From Propionicimonas paludicola (GTDB lineage: Bacteria; Actinomycetota; Actinomycetes; Propionibacteriales; Propionibacteriaceae), in the NCBI RefSeq assembly GCF_002563675.1, contig NZ_PDJC01000001.1:2170001-2234000 (forward strand): 64,000 nt of DNA. The letters are read 5' to 3'. Under the pieces are notes generated by a model, which worked only from the letters and a program-made list of their open reading frames with translations, searched no databases and was not told the DNA's origin. Positions within the stretch are counted from its first letter, which is position 1, and each line of letters starts with the position of its first letter. A program made the translations under genes and the position numbers. Shown here piece after piece: positions 8,136 to 18,995 of this stretch.

Positions 8136-8839
8136 CCCATTGGACGGTGCCGCGACTCCTGGCTGATCAAGGTGCGCCAGGACCGGACCAGCCCCTCGTC
8201 CACGTCCTGGGAGTAGGAGCGGGACGGGCGCGCCGCCGACCCCACCTGGAAGGCGGTGACTCCGGCCCGGGTCAGCCAGGGGACGTGCTCGGCCCGCAAC
8301 TCTCCGCCGGCCATGATCAAGCCGGCCGCCCACGGATCGGCCTTGGCCCGGGCCACCAACTCGGTCAGGCCGTTCTCGACATCGCGGGCCGATCCGGCAG
8401 TCAGTACCTGGTCCAGCCGGGGCAACCGCCGCAGCGCCAGCCAGGCTCGATCGGAGTCCAGCGTGGCATCGATCGCGCGATGGAAGGTCCACGGCCAGGT
8501 GCCGTCACTGACCAACTCCTCGATCAGCGGGACGTCCACCTCGCCCAGACCGTTCAGGAAGCCGAGGATCATCCCGTCGGCACCGGCTTCGGCGTAGCTG
8601 GCCATCAGCCCGCGCAGCCGGACGGCCTCGCCCCCATCGGTGCTGTAGCCATCCCGCAGCCGGACCATCACCCGTAGTTGGACGCTGGTTGCCCGGCGCA
8701 CCTCTGCGACAAGTTTCGGGGTCGGCGAGAGCCCGCCGTCATCGAGTTCGCCGAGGACAGCGACCCGGTCGGCGCCACCCGCCTCCGCACGCTCGGCGTC
8801 GGCGGCGTTCAGCGCGATCACCTCGAGCAGACCGCTCAT
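8132..8839 (-). CDS. cutC: CutC family protein (copper homeostasis)
   Basis: The 235-aa TIM-barrel protein begins LLEVIALNAADAERAEAGGADRV and contains RVMVRLRDGYSTDGG and FHRAIDAT, the standard CutC motifs. The family was linked to copper tolerance, but its biochemical role is unsettled. It sits convergent to the CDF transporter, overlapping by four bases, so two possible metal-homeostasis genes lie side by side. Confidence 0.88.
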   Translation of the reverse strand: MSGLLEVIALNAADAERAEAGGADRVAVLGELDDGGLSPTPKLVAEVRRATSVQLRVMVRLRDGYSTDGGEAVRLRGLMASYAEAGADGMILGFLNGLGEVDVPLIEELVSDGTWPWTFHRAIDATLDSDRAWLALRRLPRLDQVLTAGSARDVENGLTELVARAKADPWAAGLIMAGGELRAEHVPWLTRAGVTAFQVGSAARPSRSYSQDVDEGLVRSWRTLISQESRHRPMG

Positions 8840-8845
8840 GGCTCA

Positions 8846-8851
8846 ATGATG
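8846..8851 (-). promoter_or_regulatory. Probable -10 element CATCAT, leaderless layout
   Basis: The hexamer (one mismatch to TANNNT) lies 6 bases before the cutC ATG. Confidence 0.35.
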
Positions 8852-8884
8852 GGACGTGGCCGGCACCGGCCGCACCCGACACGC

Positions 8885-10375
8885 TCAGGCGCCGGCCGGC
8901 TCCGCATCTGCGAGGCTGACCGCCGATGTCGGATCAGCCGGTGCAATGGCGTCGGCCGAGTAGGCCGCGGCGTCCACTGCGCCCCGGGGCAGCCACAGGC
9001 TGGCCAGCACCATCAGGGCCGCGGCCACCGCGACGGCGATGAAGACCCCGGTGGAGGCCGAGACGATAGTGGCGAAGTCGTGCTCGCCTCGACCGGAAGC
9101 GATCACCTGGTTGGCGATGGCTCCGAAGACGGCCACCCCGACCGCGCTGCCCGCCGACCGGGCGAAGACGTTGACCCCGGTGACGACGCCCCGCTCGTCC
9201 CAGCCCACCGAGGCCTGGGCCGCGATCAGCGACGGCGCGGCCGTCCAGCCCAGCCCGAAGCCGATCACGAAGGCGATGATGGCCACCGTCCAGACGCTCG
9301 GCCAGGGACCGCTGATGGCCAGTGCCACCGCGCCGACCAGGGCGATGGCCCCGCCGATCACCACCGTGGTCCGGTAGCCGTAGCGCAGGTACATCCGTCC
9401 GGACTGTGCGGCGGCCAGCGGCCAGCCGAGGGTCAATGCGGCGACCGCGATCCCCGACACCAGCGGGACGGCGCCGAGCGCGTTCTCCAGGTAGGTCGGG
9501 ACGAAGCTGGTGATCCCGATCATCAGCGCGCCGATCCCCAACGAGATCAGCGTGGTGGTGAGAATCAGCGGCCGGGTCAGGATCGACAGTTCCAGGATCG
9601 GCTCGGCGGCCCGCCGCTCGACCAGCGGGAACACCGCCAGTGAAGCGATGCCGATCCCGAAGCTGGCCAGGCTCGGCCAAGACACCCAGGCCCAGGCGTT
9701 GCCGCCCTCGAGCAGGGCCAGGATCAGCGCGGTCAGGCCCACGGTGAGCAGGCCGGCGCCGGCGAAGTCGATCTGATGCCGGCGGCGCACGATGGTCTCC
9801 CGATAGGAGCGAACCAGCGCCCAGCCGGCGATCAGGCACAGCGGGACGTTCACGAAGAAGATCCAGCGCCACGAGACGAACTGGGAGAACAGGCCGCCCA
9901 GTGCCGGTCCCACCACCGAGGAGATCGCCCAGACGCTGGCAATGTAGCCCTGCACCAGGGCCCGCTCGGCCACGGTGTAGATGTCACCGACGATGGTCAT
10001 GGCCATCGGTGAGACTGCCCCGGCACCCAAGCCCTGCAACACCCGGAAGCCGATCAGCGCGGACATGCTCCACGCGAAACCGGCCAGCACCGAGCCGATC
10101 AGAAAGAGCCCGACTCCGACCAGGATCACCGGCTTGCGTCCGATCGTGTCGGCCAGCTTGGCGTAGATCGGCACCGAGACCGCCTGGGCCAGCAGGTAGA
10201 CCGAGAACAGCCAGGGGAACTGGTTGAACTCCCCCAGTTCGGCGACCACGGACGGGACCGCGGTGGCCAGGATGGTGGCGTCGATGGCGATCAGCCCGGT
10301 AGCCAGCATCAACGCCAGCAGCACCGCCCCTCGCTCGGAGCGGAACCCGACCGTCGTGCCTCTTTCGCTACTCAC
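8885..10375 (-). CDS. MFS drug exporter, DHA2 (14-helix) family
   Basis: The 496-aa product is an EmrB/QacA-type major facilitator. It shows the loop motif KLADTIGRKPVILVGVGLF (motif A) and GLGAGAVSPMAMTIVGDIYTVAERA (motif C region), followed by further helices. It should export hydrophobic drugs or cations by proton antiport. It starts with GTG preceded by GGAG. It is transcribed alone, downstream of groEL on the same strand but separated by a hairpin. No cognate regulator is adjacent. Confidence 0.85.
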   Translation of the reverse strand: MSSERGTTVGFRSERGAVLLALMLATGLIAIDATILATAVPSVVAELGEFNQFPWLFSVYLLAQAVSVPIYAKLADTIGRKPVILVGVGLFLIGSVLAGFAWSMSALIGFRVLQGLGAGAVSPMAMTIVGDIYTVAERALVQGYIASVWAISSVVGPALGGLFSQFVSWRWIFFVNVPLCLIAGWALVRSYRETIVRRRHQIDFAGAGLLTVGLTALILALLEGGNAWAWVSWPSLASFGIGIASLAVFPLVERRAAEPILELSILTRPLILTTTLISLGIGALMIGITSFVPTYLENALGAVPLVSGIAVAALTLGWPLAAAQSGRMYLRYGYRTTVVIGGAIALVGAVALAISGPWPSVWTVAIIAFVIGFGLGWTAAPSLIAAQASVGWDERGVVTGVNVFARSAGSAVGVAVFGAIANQVIASGRGEHDFATIVSASTGVFIAVAVAAALMVLASLWLPRGAVDAAAYSADAIAPADPTSAVSLADAEPAGA

Positions 10376-10428
10376 CTGGTCTCCAACGACAGGTCCGAGC
10401 AGATCATTCCCACCGCGGACGCCACAGG

Positions 10429-10448
10429 AAAGGGAACTGTCCCCTTTT
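10429..10448. repeat. REP-like short palindrome
   Basis: The element centres on GGGAACTGTCCCC, an imperfect inverted repeat similar to those at 37381 and 53125. See the REP-like finding. Confidence 0.35.
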
Positions 10449-10478
10449 CCGCGGGGCGATGCGTACCTATGACAGATG

Positions 10479-10516
10479 CAGCAGGGCCGGCCACCCGAAG
10501 GTGACCGGCCCTGCTG
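10479..10516 (-). terminator. Hairpin terminator of groEL
   Basis: A perfect 12-bp inverted repeat CAGCAGGGCCGG / CCGGCCCTGCTG lies about 54 bases after the groEL stop. Confidence 0.7.
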
Positions 10517-10569
10517 AGGTACTGCGATGGATCAGTCCTGATCCTCTCGGCGCGTGTGCCGAGGAGGGA

Positions 10570-12306
<1,737 letters not shown>

Positions 12307-12313
12307 CTAGACA

Positions 12314-12340
12314 ATGGCACTCTCACGACGAGAGTGCTAA
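12314..12340. promoter_or_regulatory. CIRCE element (proximal to groEL)
   Basis: ATGGCACTC, nine bases, then GAGTGCTAA. This matches the HrcA operator TTAGCACTC-N9-GAGTGCTAA at 16 of 18 positions. Confidence 0.85.
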
Positions 12341-12347
12341 TACATGT

Positions 12348-12374
12348 TTAGCACTCACACCTAGAGAGTGCAAA
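12348..12374. promoter_or_regulatory. CIRCE element (distal to groEL)
   Basis: TTAGCACTC, nine bases, then GAGTGCAAA, again 16 of 18 matches. It lies only 7 bases from the first copy, giving a tandem HrcA operator. Confidence 0.85.
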
Positions 12375-12430
12375 CGTCTGGACCCGCCGAAGAGGACGGT
12401 TCCGCACCGGTTCGGACCGCCCGCGGCAGG

Positions 12431-12436
12431 CACAAT
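12431..12436 (+). promoter_or_regulatory. -10 element CACAAT, leaderless layout
   Basis: The hexamer ends 6 bases before GTG 12443 and supports that start over the GTG at 12368, which lies inside the CIRCE element. Confidence 0.45.
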
Positions 12437-12442
12437 GGGACG

Positions 12443-12910
12443 GTGCCCGTCACCGCCACCTCAGCCCTGCGGGCCACTGCGAACCTGGTCAACCTCTCCA
12501 CCCCGCTCGGGCTCCTGATCGCCCTGGCCGGTCGAGCCCGACTCAGCGGTGGTCCGGACGGCCTGGTGCTGGCCGAGCATTATCGGCCGGGCGTGCCGAA
12601 GGCCGGCGCCTTCACCGTGGGCAATGTGATCATCGTGCCGGGCCGGCGGCTGGACGAACTCGAACAGCAACGTCCGGGAACCACCGCCCACGAGGCCGTC
12701 CATGCCTGGCAATGGTGCTACTGCCTGGGCCTGCCATTCCTGGTCGGCTACGGCTTGGCTTCGGCCTGGTCGTGGCTGCGCACCGGCCATCCGGCCTCGG
12801 CCAACTTCTTCGAGAGTTCGGCGGGGCTGACTCGCGGGGGCTATCCGGAACTCCCCCGCAACAATGCCGGACTGCGTCGGATCAGGTCCGCGCTGCGCGG
12901 AGCGAAGTAA
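12443..12910 (+). CDS. Hypothetical protein with HEAVH metal-binding-like motif
   Basis: The 155-aa product contains TAHEAVHAWQW (about residue 78), an HExxH motif of the kind that binds zinc in metallopeptidases. It is followed by a hydrophobic segment (CYCLGLPFLVGYGLASAWSWL) and FFESSAGLTRGGYPELPRNNAG, whose Glu could be a third ligand. It may be a small membrane-associated protease-like protein or a degenerate relative; I do not recognise the family. It diverges from groEL, but the CIRCE sites also lie just upstream of it, so heat regulation is possible. Confidence 0.6.
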   Translation: MPVTATSALRATANLVNLSTPLGLLIALAGRARLSGGPDGLVLAEHYRPGVPKAGAFTVGNVIIVPGRRLDELEQQRPGTTAHEAVHAWQWCYCLGLPFLVGYGLASAWSWLRTGHPASANFFESSAGLTRGGYPELPRNNAGLRRIRSALRGAK

Positions 12911-12919
12911 CAGTCGCGC

Positions 12920-13204
12920 TCAGCTGTGCAGGCTGACACCCAGCCGGCGCGCAGTGCGCTCCTTCTGCCGGGTAGCCCGCTGGCGGCGGAGCCGCTTGAC
13001 CAGCAAGGGATCGTGAGCCAGCGCCACGTCGGAGTCGATCAGCGAGTTGAGCAGCTGATAGTAGCGCGTCGGCGAGATGTCGAACCGTTCCCTGATCTCG
13101 GTCTCCTTGGAGCCCGGCAGCGCCCACCACTGCTTTTCGAAGTCGAGGAGGGCAGCCTGCTGCTCGTTCAGCTCAGCGGGAGCGATCAGCATCGGTTCGG
13201 CCAT
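12920..13204 (-). CDS. DUF3263 family protein
   Basis: The 94-aa product contains the DUF3263 core LLDFEKQWWALPGSKETEIRE, then RFDISPTRYYQLLNSLIDS, which looks like a helix-turn-helix. The family is actinobacterial and of unknown function; DNA binding is plausible from the HTH-like fold. It converges with the HExxH gene, 9 bases apart, and has a good promoter of its own. Confidence 0.8.
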   Translation of the reverse strand: MAEPMLIAPAELNEQQAALLDFEKQWWALPGSKETEIRERFDISPTRYYQLLNSLIDSDVALAHDPLLVKRLRRQRATRQKERTARRLGVSLHS

Positions 13205-13210
13205 GCGTCG

Positions 13211-13239
13211 ATTCTAGACCGTGAATCACACCGATGTCA
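13211..13239 (-). promoter_or_regulatory. Promoter TGACAT-N17-TAGAAT, leaderless layout
   Basis: The -10 TAGAAT (13211-13216) lies 6 bases before the DUF3263 ATG. A -35 TGACAT (13234-13239) is spaced 17 bp upstream. Confidence 0.6.
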
Positions 13240-13392
13240 TTCGCTCGGAGACACTGATCGGACGTCTCGTCCAGGCGGGTCCGGTCGATACCCGGACAAC
13301 CCGCCCGCCGACCCGGGCTCTGCCAGTACAGCTTGGCTAGACTCATTTGAGGCTCGGTCAGAGCCACCTCCCAGAAGCGAAGGAAGGCCCCC

Positions 13393-14574
13393 ATGCAGCG
13401 GCTGAACGGCGCGATCCAGCACTATGCCTGGGGCACGACCGACGCGATCCCGAACTTGCTCGGCGTCGCTCCCAACGGTCAGCCGGTCGCCGAGTACTGG
13501 CTGGGAGCACACCCATTGGGCCCGGCCACCGTCGAAGGTCGGCGGCTCGATGAGGTGCTGGACGAACAGCCCGAACTGCTTGGCGCCAAGAGCCGGGACG
13601 AGTTCGGCGAGCAACTGCCCTTCCTGGTCAAGGTGCTGTCGGCCCGGCATGCCCTGTCCCTGCAGGCGCACCCGTCCCGAGCCCAGGCCGTAGAAGGCTT
13701 CGCCCGTGAGAACGCCGCCGGGATCGCCCTGGATGCGCCCGAGCGCACCTACCGCGACGACTGGCCCAAGCCGGAGATGCTCATCGCCTTGTCGGAGTTC
13801 CACAGCCTGAACGGCTTCCGGGAACCGACCCGCACCGCCTGGCTGTTCGATCAGTTGGGGGTCAGCAGCGAGCTGGCGTCGGTGATCGGGCCGCTCACCG
13901 AGCGCAAAGGCCCGGCAGCCATGGCCGAGGTCTTCTTGGACGTGCTCAGCCTGAGCGGCGAGCGCGCCGAGTTGTCCGAGCTGGTCTGCGCGGCGGCCAT
14001 GAAGCACAAGGACGCCCCTGGGGAACTCGGCGAGTTCGCCCGTACCGTGATCGAGTTGGACGAGGTGTTCCCCGGCGATCCCGGCATCCTGGCCGCGTTG
14101 CTGATGAACCGAGTGGTGCTGGCGCCGGGCGACGCCACTTTCGTCCCCGCCGGACGAATGCACGCCCACCTGGCCGGCACCGGGGTCGAGGTGATGGCCA
14201 ACTCCGACAACGTGATTCGCGGCGGCCTGACCGCCAAGCATGTCGACGTCGGCGAACTGGTCAAGGTTGTCGAGTTCGAAGCGATCACCCCGACTCGGGT
14301 CACCCCGACCACCGAGGCACCCGGGGTCGAGCACTTCCCGACCGAATGCCCCGAGTTCGACGTCTGGCGGATTCGGACCAGCCCGCTGCCCACGCCGGTC
14401 CCAGGCCTGGGTTCGGCCCGAGTGCTGCTGATGGTGGGCGGCTCGGCCCGGCTGCAGGCCGACGGCACCGCTCTCGAGCTCGGCTCCGGTGAGGCGGCCT
14501 TCCTGGGTGCCGAGGAGAACCCGACCATCGAAGGGGACGGCTTGGTCTTCGTGACCGCCGCCGGCGTCCACTGA
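13393..14574 (+). CDS. manA: Mannose-6-phosphate isomerase, class I
   Basis: The 393-aa product is a type I phosphomannose isomerase: MQRLNGAIQHYAWGTTDAIP at the N-terminus, KVLSARHALSLQAHPSRAQA with Gln and His zinc ligands, and FVPAGRMHAHLAGTGVEVM near the active site. It interconverts fructose-6-phosphate and mannose-6-phosphate for mannosylated glycolipids and glycans, or for mannose use. A GAAGGAAGG ribosome-binding site precedes the ATG. The next gene begins one base after its stop. Confidence 0.95.
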   Translation: MQRLNGAIQHYAWGTTDAIPNLLGVAPNGQPVAEYWLGAHPLGPATVEGRRLDEVLDEQPELLGAKSRDEFGEQLPFLVKVLSARHALSLQAHPSRAQAVEGFARENAAGIALDAPERTYRDDWPKPEMLIALSEFHSLNGFREPTRTAWLFDQLGVSSELASVIGPLTERKGPAAMAEVFLDVLSLSGERAELSELVCAAAMKHKDAPGELGEFARTVIELDEVFPGDPGILAALLMNRVVLAPGDATFVPAGRMHAHLAGTGVEVMANSDNVIRGGLTAKHVDVGELVKVVEFEAITPTRVTPTTEAPGVEHFPTECPEFDVWRIRTSPLPTPVPGLGSARVLLMVGGSARLQADGTALELGSGEAAFLGAEENPTIEGDGLVFVTAAGVH

Positions 14575-14575
14575 G

Positions 14576-15091
14576 GTGCTGACCCAGAGCCTGCGCCGCC
14601 AGCTGGCCGAGCTTCGATCGGCCAGCGCGCGTCCGGTGATCCTGATCGACGGCGGAGCCGGCTCGGGCAAGACCACCCTGGCCGCCGAGATCGCCGACGA
14701 CTGGCCGGGCAAGGTGGAAGTTGTCGGCCTGGACGAGCTGTACCCGGGCTGGCAGGGCCTGGCCCGTGGCTCGGCCCTGGTGCCGCGGCTGATCACCGGG
14801 AGCGGCTTCACCACCTGGGACTGGGCGCACGGACGTCCCGGGCCACGGCGCAGCCTGAACCGCTCCCTGCCTCTGGTGGTCGAGGGGTGCGGGGCTCTCA
14901 CCGAGGCCAGTCGGGCCGTGGCCAACCTGGCCATCTGGATGGAGTTGGACGAGCCGCTGCGCCGGCGCCGCGCCCTGGCCCGCGATGGTGCGGTCTTCGC
15001 CAGCCACTGGGACGAATGGGCGGCCCAGGAAGTCGCCCACTGGCAGGACCACCGTCCCTGGCTGCTGGCTGACCTGGTGCTGCCCGGCTGA
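14576..15091 (+). CDS. Small P-loop ATP-binding protein, uridine kinase-like
   Basis: The 171-aa product has an N-terminal Walker A motif, DGGAGSGKTTLAAEI (about residues 25-39), and the kinase-like arrangement of uridine/nucleoside kinases (VVGLDELYPGW, then RSLPLVVEGCGAL, then a lid-like Arg-rich segment LRRRRALARDG). Its substrate is unknown. It starts with GTG one base after the manA stop and is presumably co-transcribed with manA. Confidence 0.7.
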   Translation: MLTQSLRRQLAELRSASARPVILIDGGAGSGKTTLAAEIADDWPGKVEVVGLDELYPGWQGLARGSALVPRLITGSGFTTWDWAHGRPGPRRSLNRSLPLVVEGCGALTEASRAVANLAIWMELDEPLRRRRALARDGAVFASHWDEWAAQEVAHWQDHRPWLLADLVLPG

Positions 15092-15113
15092 GCGAGGAGC
15101 CCGGCCACAGTTT

Positions 15114-15143
15114 TCGACAGGCGCGTCCGGCAACCGGCACAAT
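15114..15143 (+). promoter_or_regulatory. Promoter of tRNA-Thr, TCGACA-N18-CACAAT
   Basis: The -35 TCGACA (15114-15119) and -10 CACAAT (15138-15143) are spaced by 18 bp, 22 bases before the tRNA 5' end. Confidence 0.5.
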
Positions 15144-15165
15144 GAGGCCGGGCGCTGGCCCTATT

Positions 15166-15241
15166 GCCTCCGTAGCTCAGTTGGTAGAGCACCCGCCTTG
15201 TAAGCGGACGGTCGCGGGTTCGATTCCTGTCGGAGGCTCCA
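15166..15241 (+). tRNA. tRNA-Thr (anticodon TGT)
   Basis: The sequence folds as a complete cloverleaf: acceptor GCCTCCG pairs with CGGAGGC, the D-stem is GCTC/GAGC, the anticodon loop CTTGTAA carries TGT (reads ACA), and the T-arm is GCGGG-TTCGATT-CCTGT. The discriminator T and the 3' CCA are encoded. The outermost anticodon-stem pair (C27-A43) is mismatched. Confidence 0.95.
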
Positions 15242-15260
15242 TCCCCGCTGACTCACCCAG

Positions 15261-15341
15261 ACCCACCCTCCGGGAACTGCAATGCCTGCCCAGGGAGGTT
15301 GGGGGATCGATCGACAGGCACCCGCTCACCGGAGGGTGGGT
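15261..15341. repeat. Nested inverted repeat after tRNA-Thr
   Basis: A perfect 13-bp inverted repeat, ACCCACCCTCCGG (15261-15273) and its complement (15329-15341), encloses a second pair TGCCTG/CAGGCA (15283-15288, 15315-15320). It could terminate tRNA transcription or form a structured RNA. No tRNA 3'-end duplication is present, so it does not look like an integration site. The rest of the gap to 15507 holds only a weak hairpin at 15440-15464 after the DedA gene. Confidence 0.5.
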
Positions 15342-15507
15342 TCTGACGTCGACCTTCCTCGACTCGAGTGGCTCCCGAACCCGAAGGTCCGAAATGAAGG
15401 TCTCAGCCAGCTTGTGGGGTGCCCCGCCGTGAGCCGAGCGTAATGCCTGCTCGGGTGGCGTTACTGCGGATGAGACCGGGTGTCGCGGGAAGAGTCGTCC
15501 GCCGGGC

Positions 15508-16221
15508 TCAGCCCGCGGCCTTCCGGCTCTGCTGCTGCTGCCGGTAGACCATGACGATGGTGCCGACCAGAACCGCTCCGGAGATCCACAGCAGATAGTT
15601 GCCGTACTGCTTGACCGCATCGACGGCCGGCTCACCGATCTGGAAGCCGATCCACAACAGTCCCGCGTTCACCACCGCCGAAGACAGGATCGAGACGGTG
15701 AGGAACTTGCGCAAGCTCGTCCCCGCCTCACCCAGGACGGCCACCACGACCCCGCGCCCGGGAACGAACGGGATCATCGACACCACCAGGGCCGCGAGGT
15801 CGTACTTGCGGGCGAAGCGCTCAGCCCAGGCGTTGATGCGGCGCGCTCGTTCCGATCGCCCCGACCAGACCTCGATCAGGTTGGGCCCCCACAACCGTCC
15901 GGCCCACCAGTAGATCCAGTCGAACTTGATCAGGCCGAAGGTGCCGAGGAAGAGGATCAGCGGCCACCACTGGTTGCCGACGGCGGTCTGCGCGCCGACC
16001 ATCACCATCCCCGACCAGGAGCCGAGGGAGGCCAGCACTGCGGGGCTCAGTGTGATCAAGGTCCAGCGCAGCCACAGCATGACCAACCCGTAGACGCCGG
16101 CCACCCCGAGCCAACTGAAGCAGGCCAGATCAGCCTTGGTGGGCTTGTGCCGCCACGGCAGGGACGGGTCGTCCCACCATTCCGGTTCGGTGGCCGGTTC
16201 CGGGGTCGGCGATTCGCTCAC
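15508..16221 (-). CDS. DedA/VTT-domain membrane protein
   Basis: The 237-aa product is a polytopic membrane protein of the DedA (SNARE-associated/VTT) superfamily. It has re-entrant and transmembrane segments including FDWIYWWAGRLWG and the core IPFVPGRGVVVAVLGEAGTSLRKFL, equivalent to the conserved [F/Y]xxR and G-rich motifs. DedA proteins are lipid scramblases or flippases, for example for undecaprenyl phosphate. The N-terminal 30 residues are acidic and cytoplasmic. It starts with GTG at a leaderless-type promoter. Confidence 0.8.
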   Translation of the reverse strand: MSESPTPEPATEPEWWDDPSLPWRHKPTKADLACFSWLGVAGVYGLVMLWLRWTLITLSPAVLASLGSWSGMVMVGAQTAVGNQWWPLILFLGTFGLIKFDWIYWWAGRLWGPNLIEVWSGRSERARRINAWAERFARKYDLAALVVSMIPFVPGRGVVVAVLGEAGTSLRKFLTVSILSSAVVNAGLLWIGFQIGEPAVDAVKQYGNYLLWISGAVLVGTIVMVYRQQQQSRKAAG

Positions 16222-16227
16222 TCGGGC

Positions 16228-16233
16228 AGCCTA
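16228..16233 (-). promoter_or_regulatory. -10 element TAGGCT, leaderless layout
   Basis: The hexamer lies 6 bases before the DedA GTG at 16221. Confidence 0.55.
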
Positions 16234-16397
16234 CCCGGTGCGCTGAGTCCACCAGCTGACCGATGGGTGACTAGGGAACGAGACTGCACTCGCCAACCGG
16301 GGGACCCGCGTGCAAGTATGGGACCTGGTCGCTTCGGCGGCCGTATTCCACTACGGATCGTCGGGCACGTACCTGCCCGTGGAAAGGATTATTTGGC

Positions 16398-17495
<1,098 letters not shown>

Positions 17496-17509
17496 TTGGC
17501 ATCACCGAA

Positions 17510-17540
17510 GAGGCCCGGCCGGAATCTCCGGTCGGGCCTC
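17510..17540 (+). terminator. Hairpin terminator of the sugar ATPase
   Basis: GAGGCCCGGCCGGA and TCCGGTCGGGCCTC pair with one G-T wobble around a three-base loop, 15 bases after the stop. Confidence 0.75.
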
Positions 17541-17667
17541 TTCGCGTCCACTCCGGTCGACCCTCTTGGCGTCCACTCCCGTCGCGCGCCGCCCACCTCC
17601 GCACGGCCCCCACACCCCCTCTCCGCGTCCCCAAACCCAACACCCAGCACCCCGTCATCCCCGACCC

Positions 17668-17743
17668 CAGCTTCGCGCTACCGAATGGAACTCTTGCTGC
17701 CGAGATTTCGGCAGCAAGAGTTCCATTCGGTAGCGCGAAGCTG
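17668..17743. repeat. Perfect palindrome with 36-bp arms
   Basis: The left arm (17668-17703) is the exact reverse complement of the right arm (17708-17743), with a 4-base spacer GATT. The arms contain CTACCGAATGGAACTCTTGC. The element lies between two convergent genes, so it can act as a bidirectional terminator. The half-sequence recurs at 61501 and 61683, which makes it a member of a dispersed family. Confidence 0.95.
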
Positions 17744-17757
17744 GCGGCGGGGCGGGT

Positions 17758-18891
17758 TCAGAGGCGGTGGACGACCAGGGCCCGGGCGCCGGCCGGGGTC
17801 GGGGTCAGTACCAGCGTCGCCGAGGCGGCCCCGGACGGCTTGAGCCGACGGCGGAGGACGGCCGGATCGACGTCCAGGCCGCGCGCCTTGATCTCCAGGA
17901 TCCCGACACCGTGCTCGCGGACCCAGGCGCGCAGAGCCCTCTCCTCGAAGGGGAGGATCTCCTGCACGGCGAAGCCGGTCGCATAGCCGGTAGTCACCGC
18001 GACGTCACCGGTCAGGTAGGCGATCCCGGGCTGGATCGCGTGGGCATCAAGCAGCTCAGCCAGCCGGCCCAGCGCGCCGGCCCGGATCAGCGCCGGGTCC
18101 GGCTCGTAGAGATAGCCGCCCACCTCCCCGACCCGTGGCGCCGGCCCACTGGCCAGCTCCAGCCCGTCCGGCAGCAGCACCGCGACCCGGCTCCCCCAGC
18201 TCCACACCGAGGTCTCCACCAGATCGCCACAATGGCTGACCCAGGTGGCTCCGGCTCCGTCCGGGATGGCCGTGGACGGCAGTCCGGGTGCGGCCTTGAT
18301 GCAGCCCAACCGTCCGGCCAGCAGGCCGGTGGCGAACTCCCAGGACGGCGACAGGTCGCTGATCCGCCAGGTCCGTCCGGCCGAAGTTCGGCGGGCCGGG
18401 TCCAGGAAGACCGCATCGGCGTCGGCCAGCAGTGCCTCGGCCACCTCGACGGCGTCCGCGCAGTCCACCGGACGGCCCAGGTTCGCCCCGGCCAGGATCG
18501 CGGTCACCGGATCGGCGTCGACCGCGCGCACGTCCAGCCCGGCATCGGCGAAGGCCAGAGCGTCGGCGCCCAGCCCGCACCCCAGATCGACGACCCGGGT
18601 GGCCCCGGCCGCGGCGAACCGGGCAGCGCGCCAGCGGGCCACCTCGGCCCTCGTGGCCTGCTCCAGGCCGGCTCCGGTGAAGAAGAGGTGGCCGGCTCGC
18701 TCACCGAACTTGGCCACCGCCTTGCGGCGCAGCCCGGCCTGGGTCAGGACGGCGGCAGCTTGGTCAGGCGGGAAGTCGCGACGCAAGCGTTGTGCCGCAC
18801 CCAGCGAGTCCGGATCGGTCTCAGCGGCGGCTGCAGCGAGCGCCGGCGCGGCGGCCGGTGACACCAGCCAGCCGGCCAACTGCGCATCCAT
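17758..18891 (-). CDS. Class I SAM-dependent methyltransferase with THUMP-like domain
   Basis: The 377-aa product has a Rossmann methyltransferase core: motif I VVDLGCGLGADALAFADAGL (about residues 98-117) and the catalytic-type VFLDPARRTSAGRTW. A C-terminal segment (GVGILEIKARGLDVDPAVLRRRL) matches the THUMP-like domain found in this actinobacterial family. It probably methylates RNA, but the target is unknown. Its start fits a leaderless promoter. Confidence 0.8.
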   Translation of the reverse strand: MDAQLAGWLVSPAAAPALAAAAAETDPDSLGAAQRLRRDFPPDQAAAVLTQAGLRRKAVAKFGERAGHLFFTGAGLEQATRAEVARWRAARFAAAGATRVVDLGCGLGADALAFADAGLDVRAVDADPVTAILAGANLGRPVDCADAVEVAEALLADADAVFLDPARRTSAGRTWRISDLSPSWEFATGLLAGRLGCIKAAPGLPSTAIPDGAGATWVSHCGDLVETSVWSWGSRVAVLLPDGLELASGPAPRVGEVGGYLYEPDPALIRAGALGRLAELLDAHAIQPGIAYLTGDVAVTTGYATGFAVQEILPFEERALRAWVREHGVGILEIKARGLDVDPAVLRRRLKPSGAASATLVLTPTPAGARALVVHRL

Positions 18892-18898
18892 GAGGGCA

Positions 18899-18904
18899 AA
18901 CCTA
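18899..18904 (-). promoter_or_regulatory. -10 element TAGGTT, leaderless layout
   Basis: The hexamer lies 7 bases before the methyltransferase ATG at 18891. Confidence 0.5.
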
Positions 18905-18982
18905 GCCGCTCGATCCGGCGGACGGCGGCCGGAACGGACGGGCTGACCGGAGTTGCCGCCAGCCAGAACGTCCTCGGATGCC

Positions 18983-18988
18983 TATGAT
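18983..18988 (+). promoter_or_regulatory. -10 element TATGAT, leaderless layout
   Basis: The hexamer ends 7 bases before ATG 18996. This makes 18996 the likely start and not the earlier ATG at 18978, which would precede the promoter. Confidence 0.55.
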
Positions 18989-18995
18989 CAGCGCC

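Noticed and set aside
13237..15192. 651-codon minus-strand frame over manA and the kinase gene
   Set aside because: It covers two recognised plus-strand genes and has low-complexity composition.
15242..15507. Integrated element at the tRNA-Thr 3' end
   Set aside because: No duplicated tRNA 3' sequence and no integrase gene are present.
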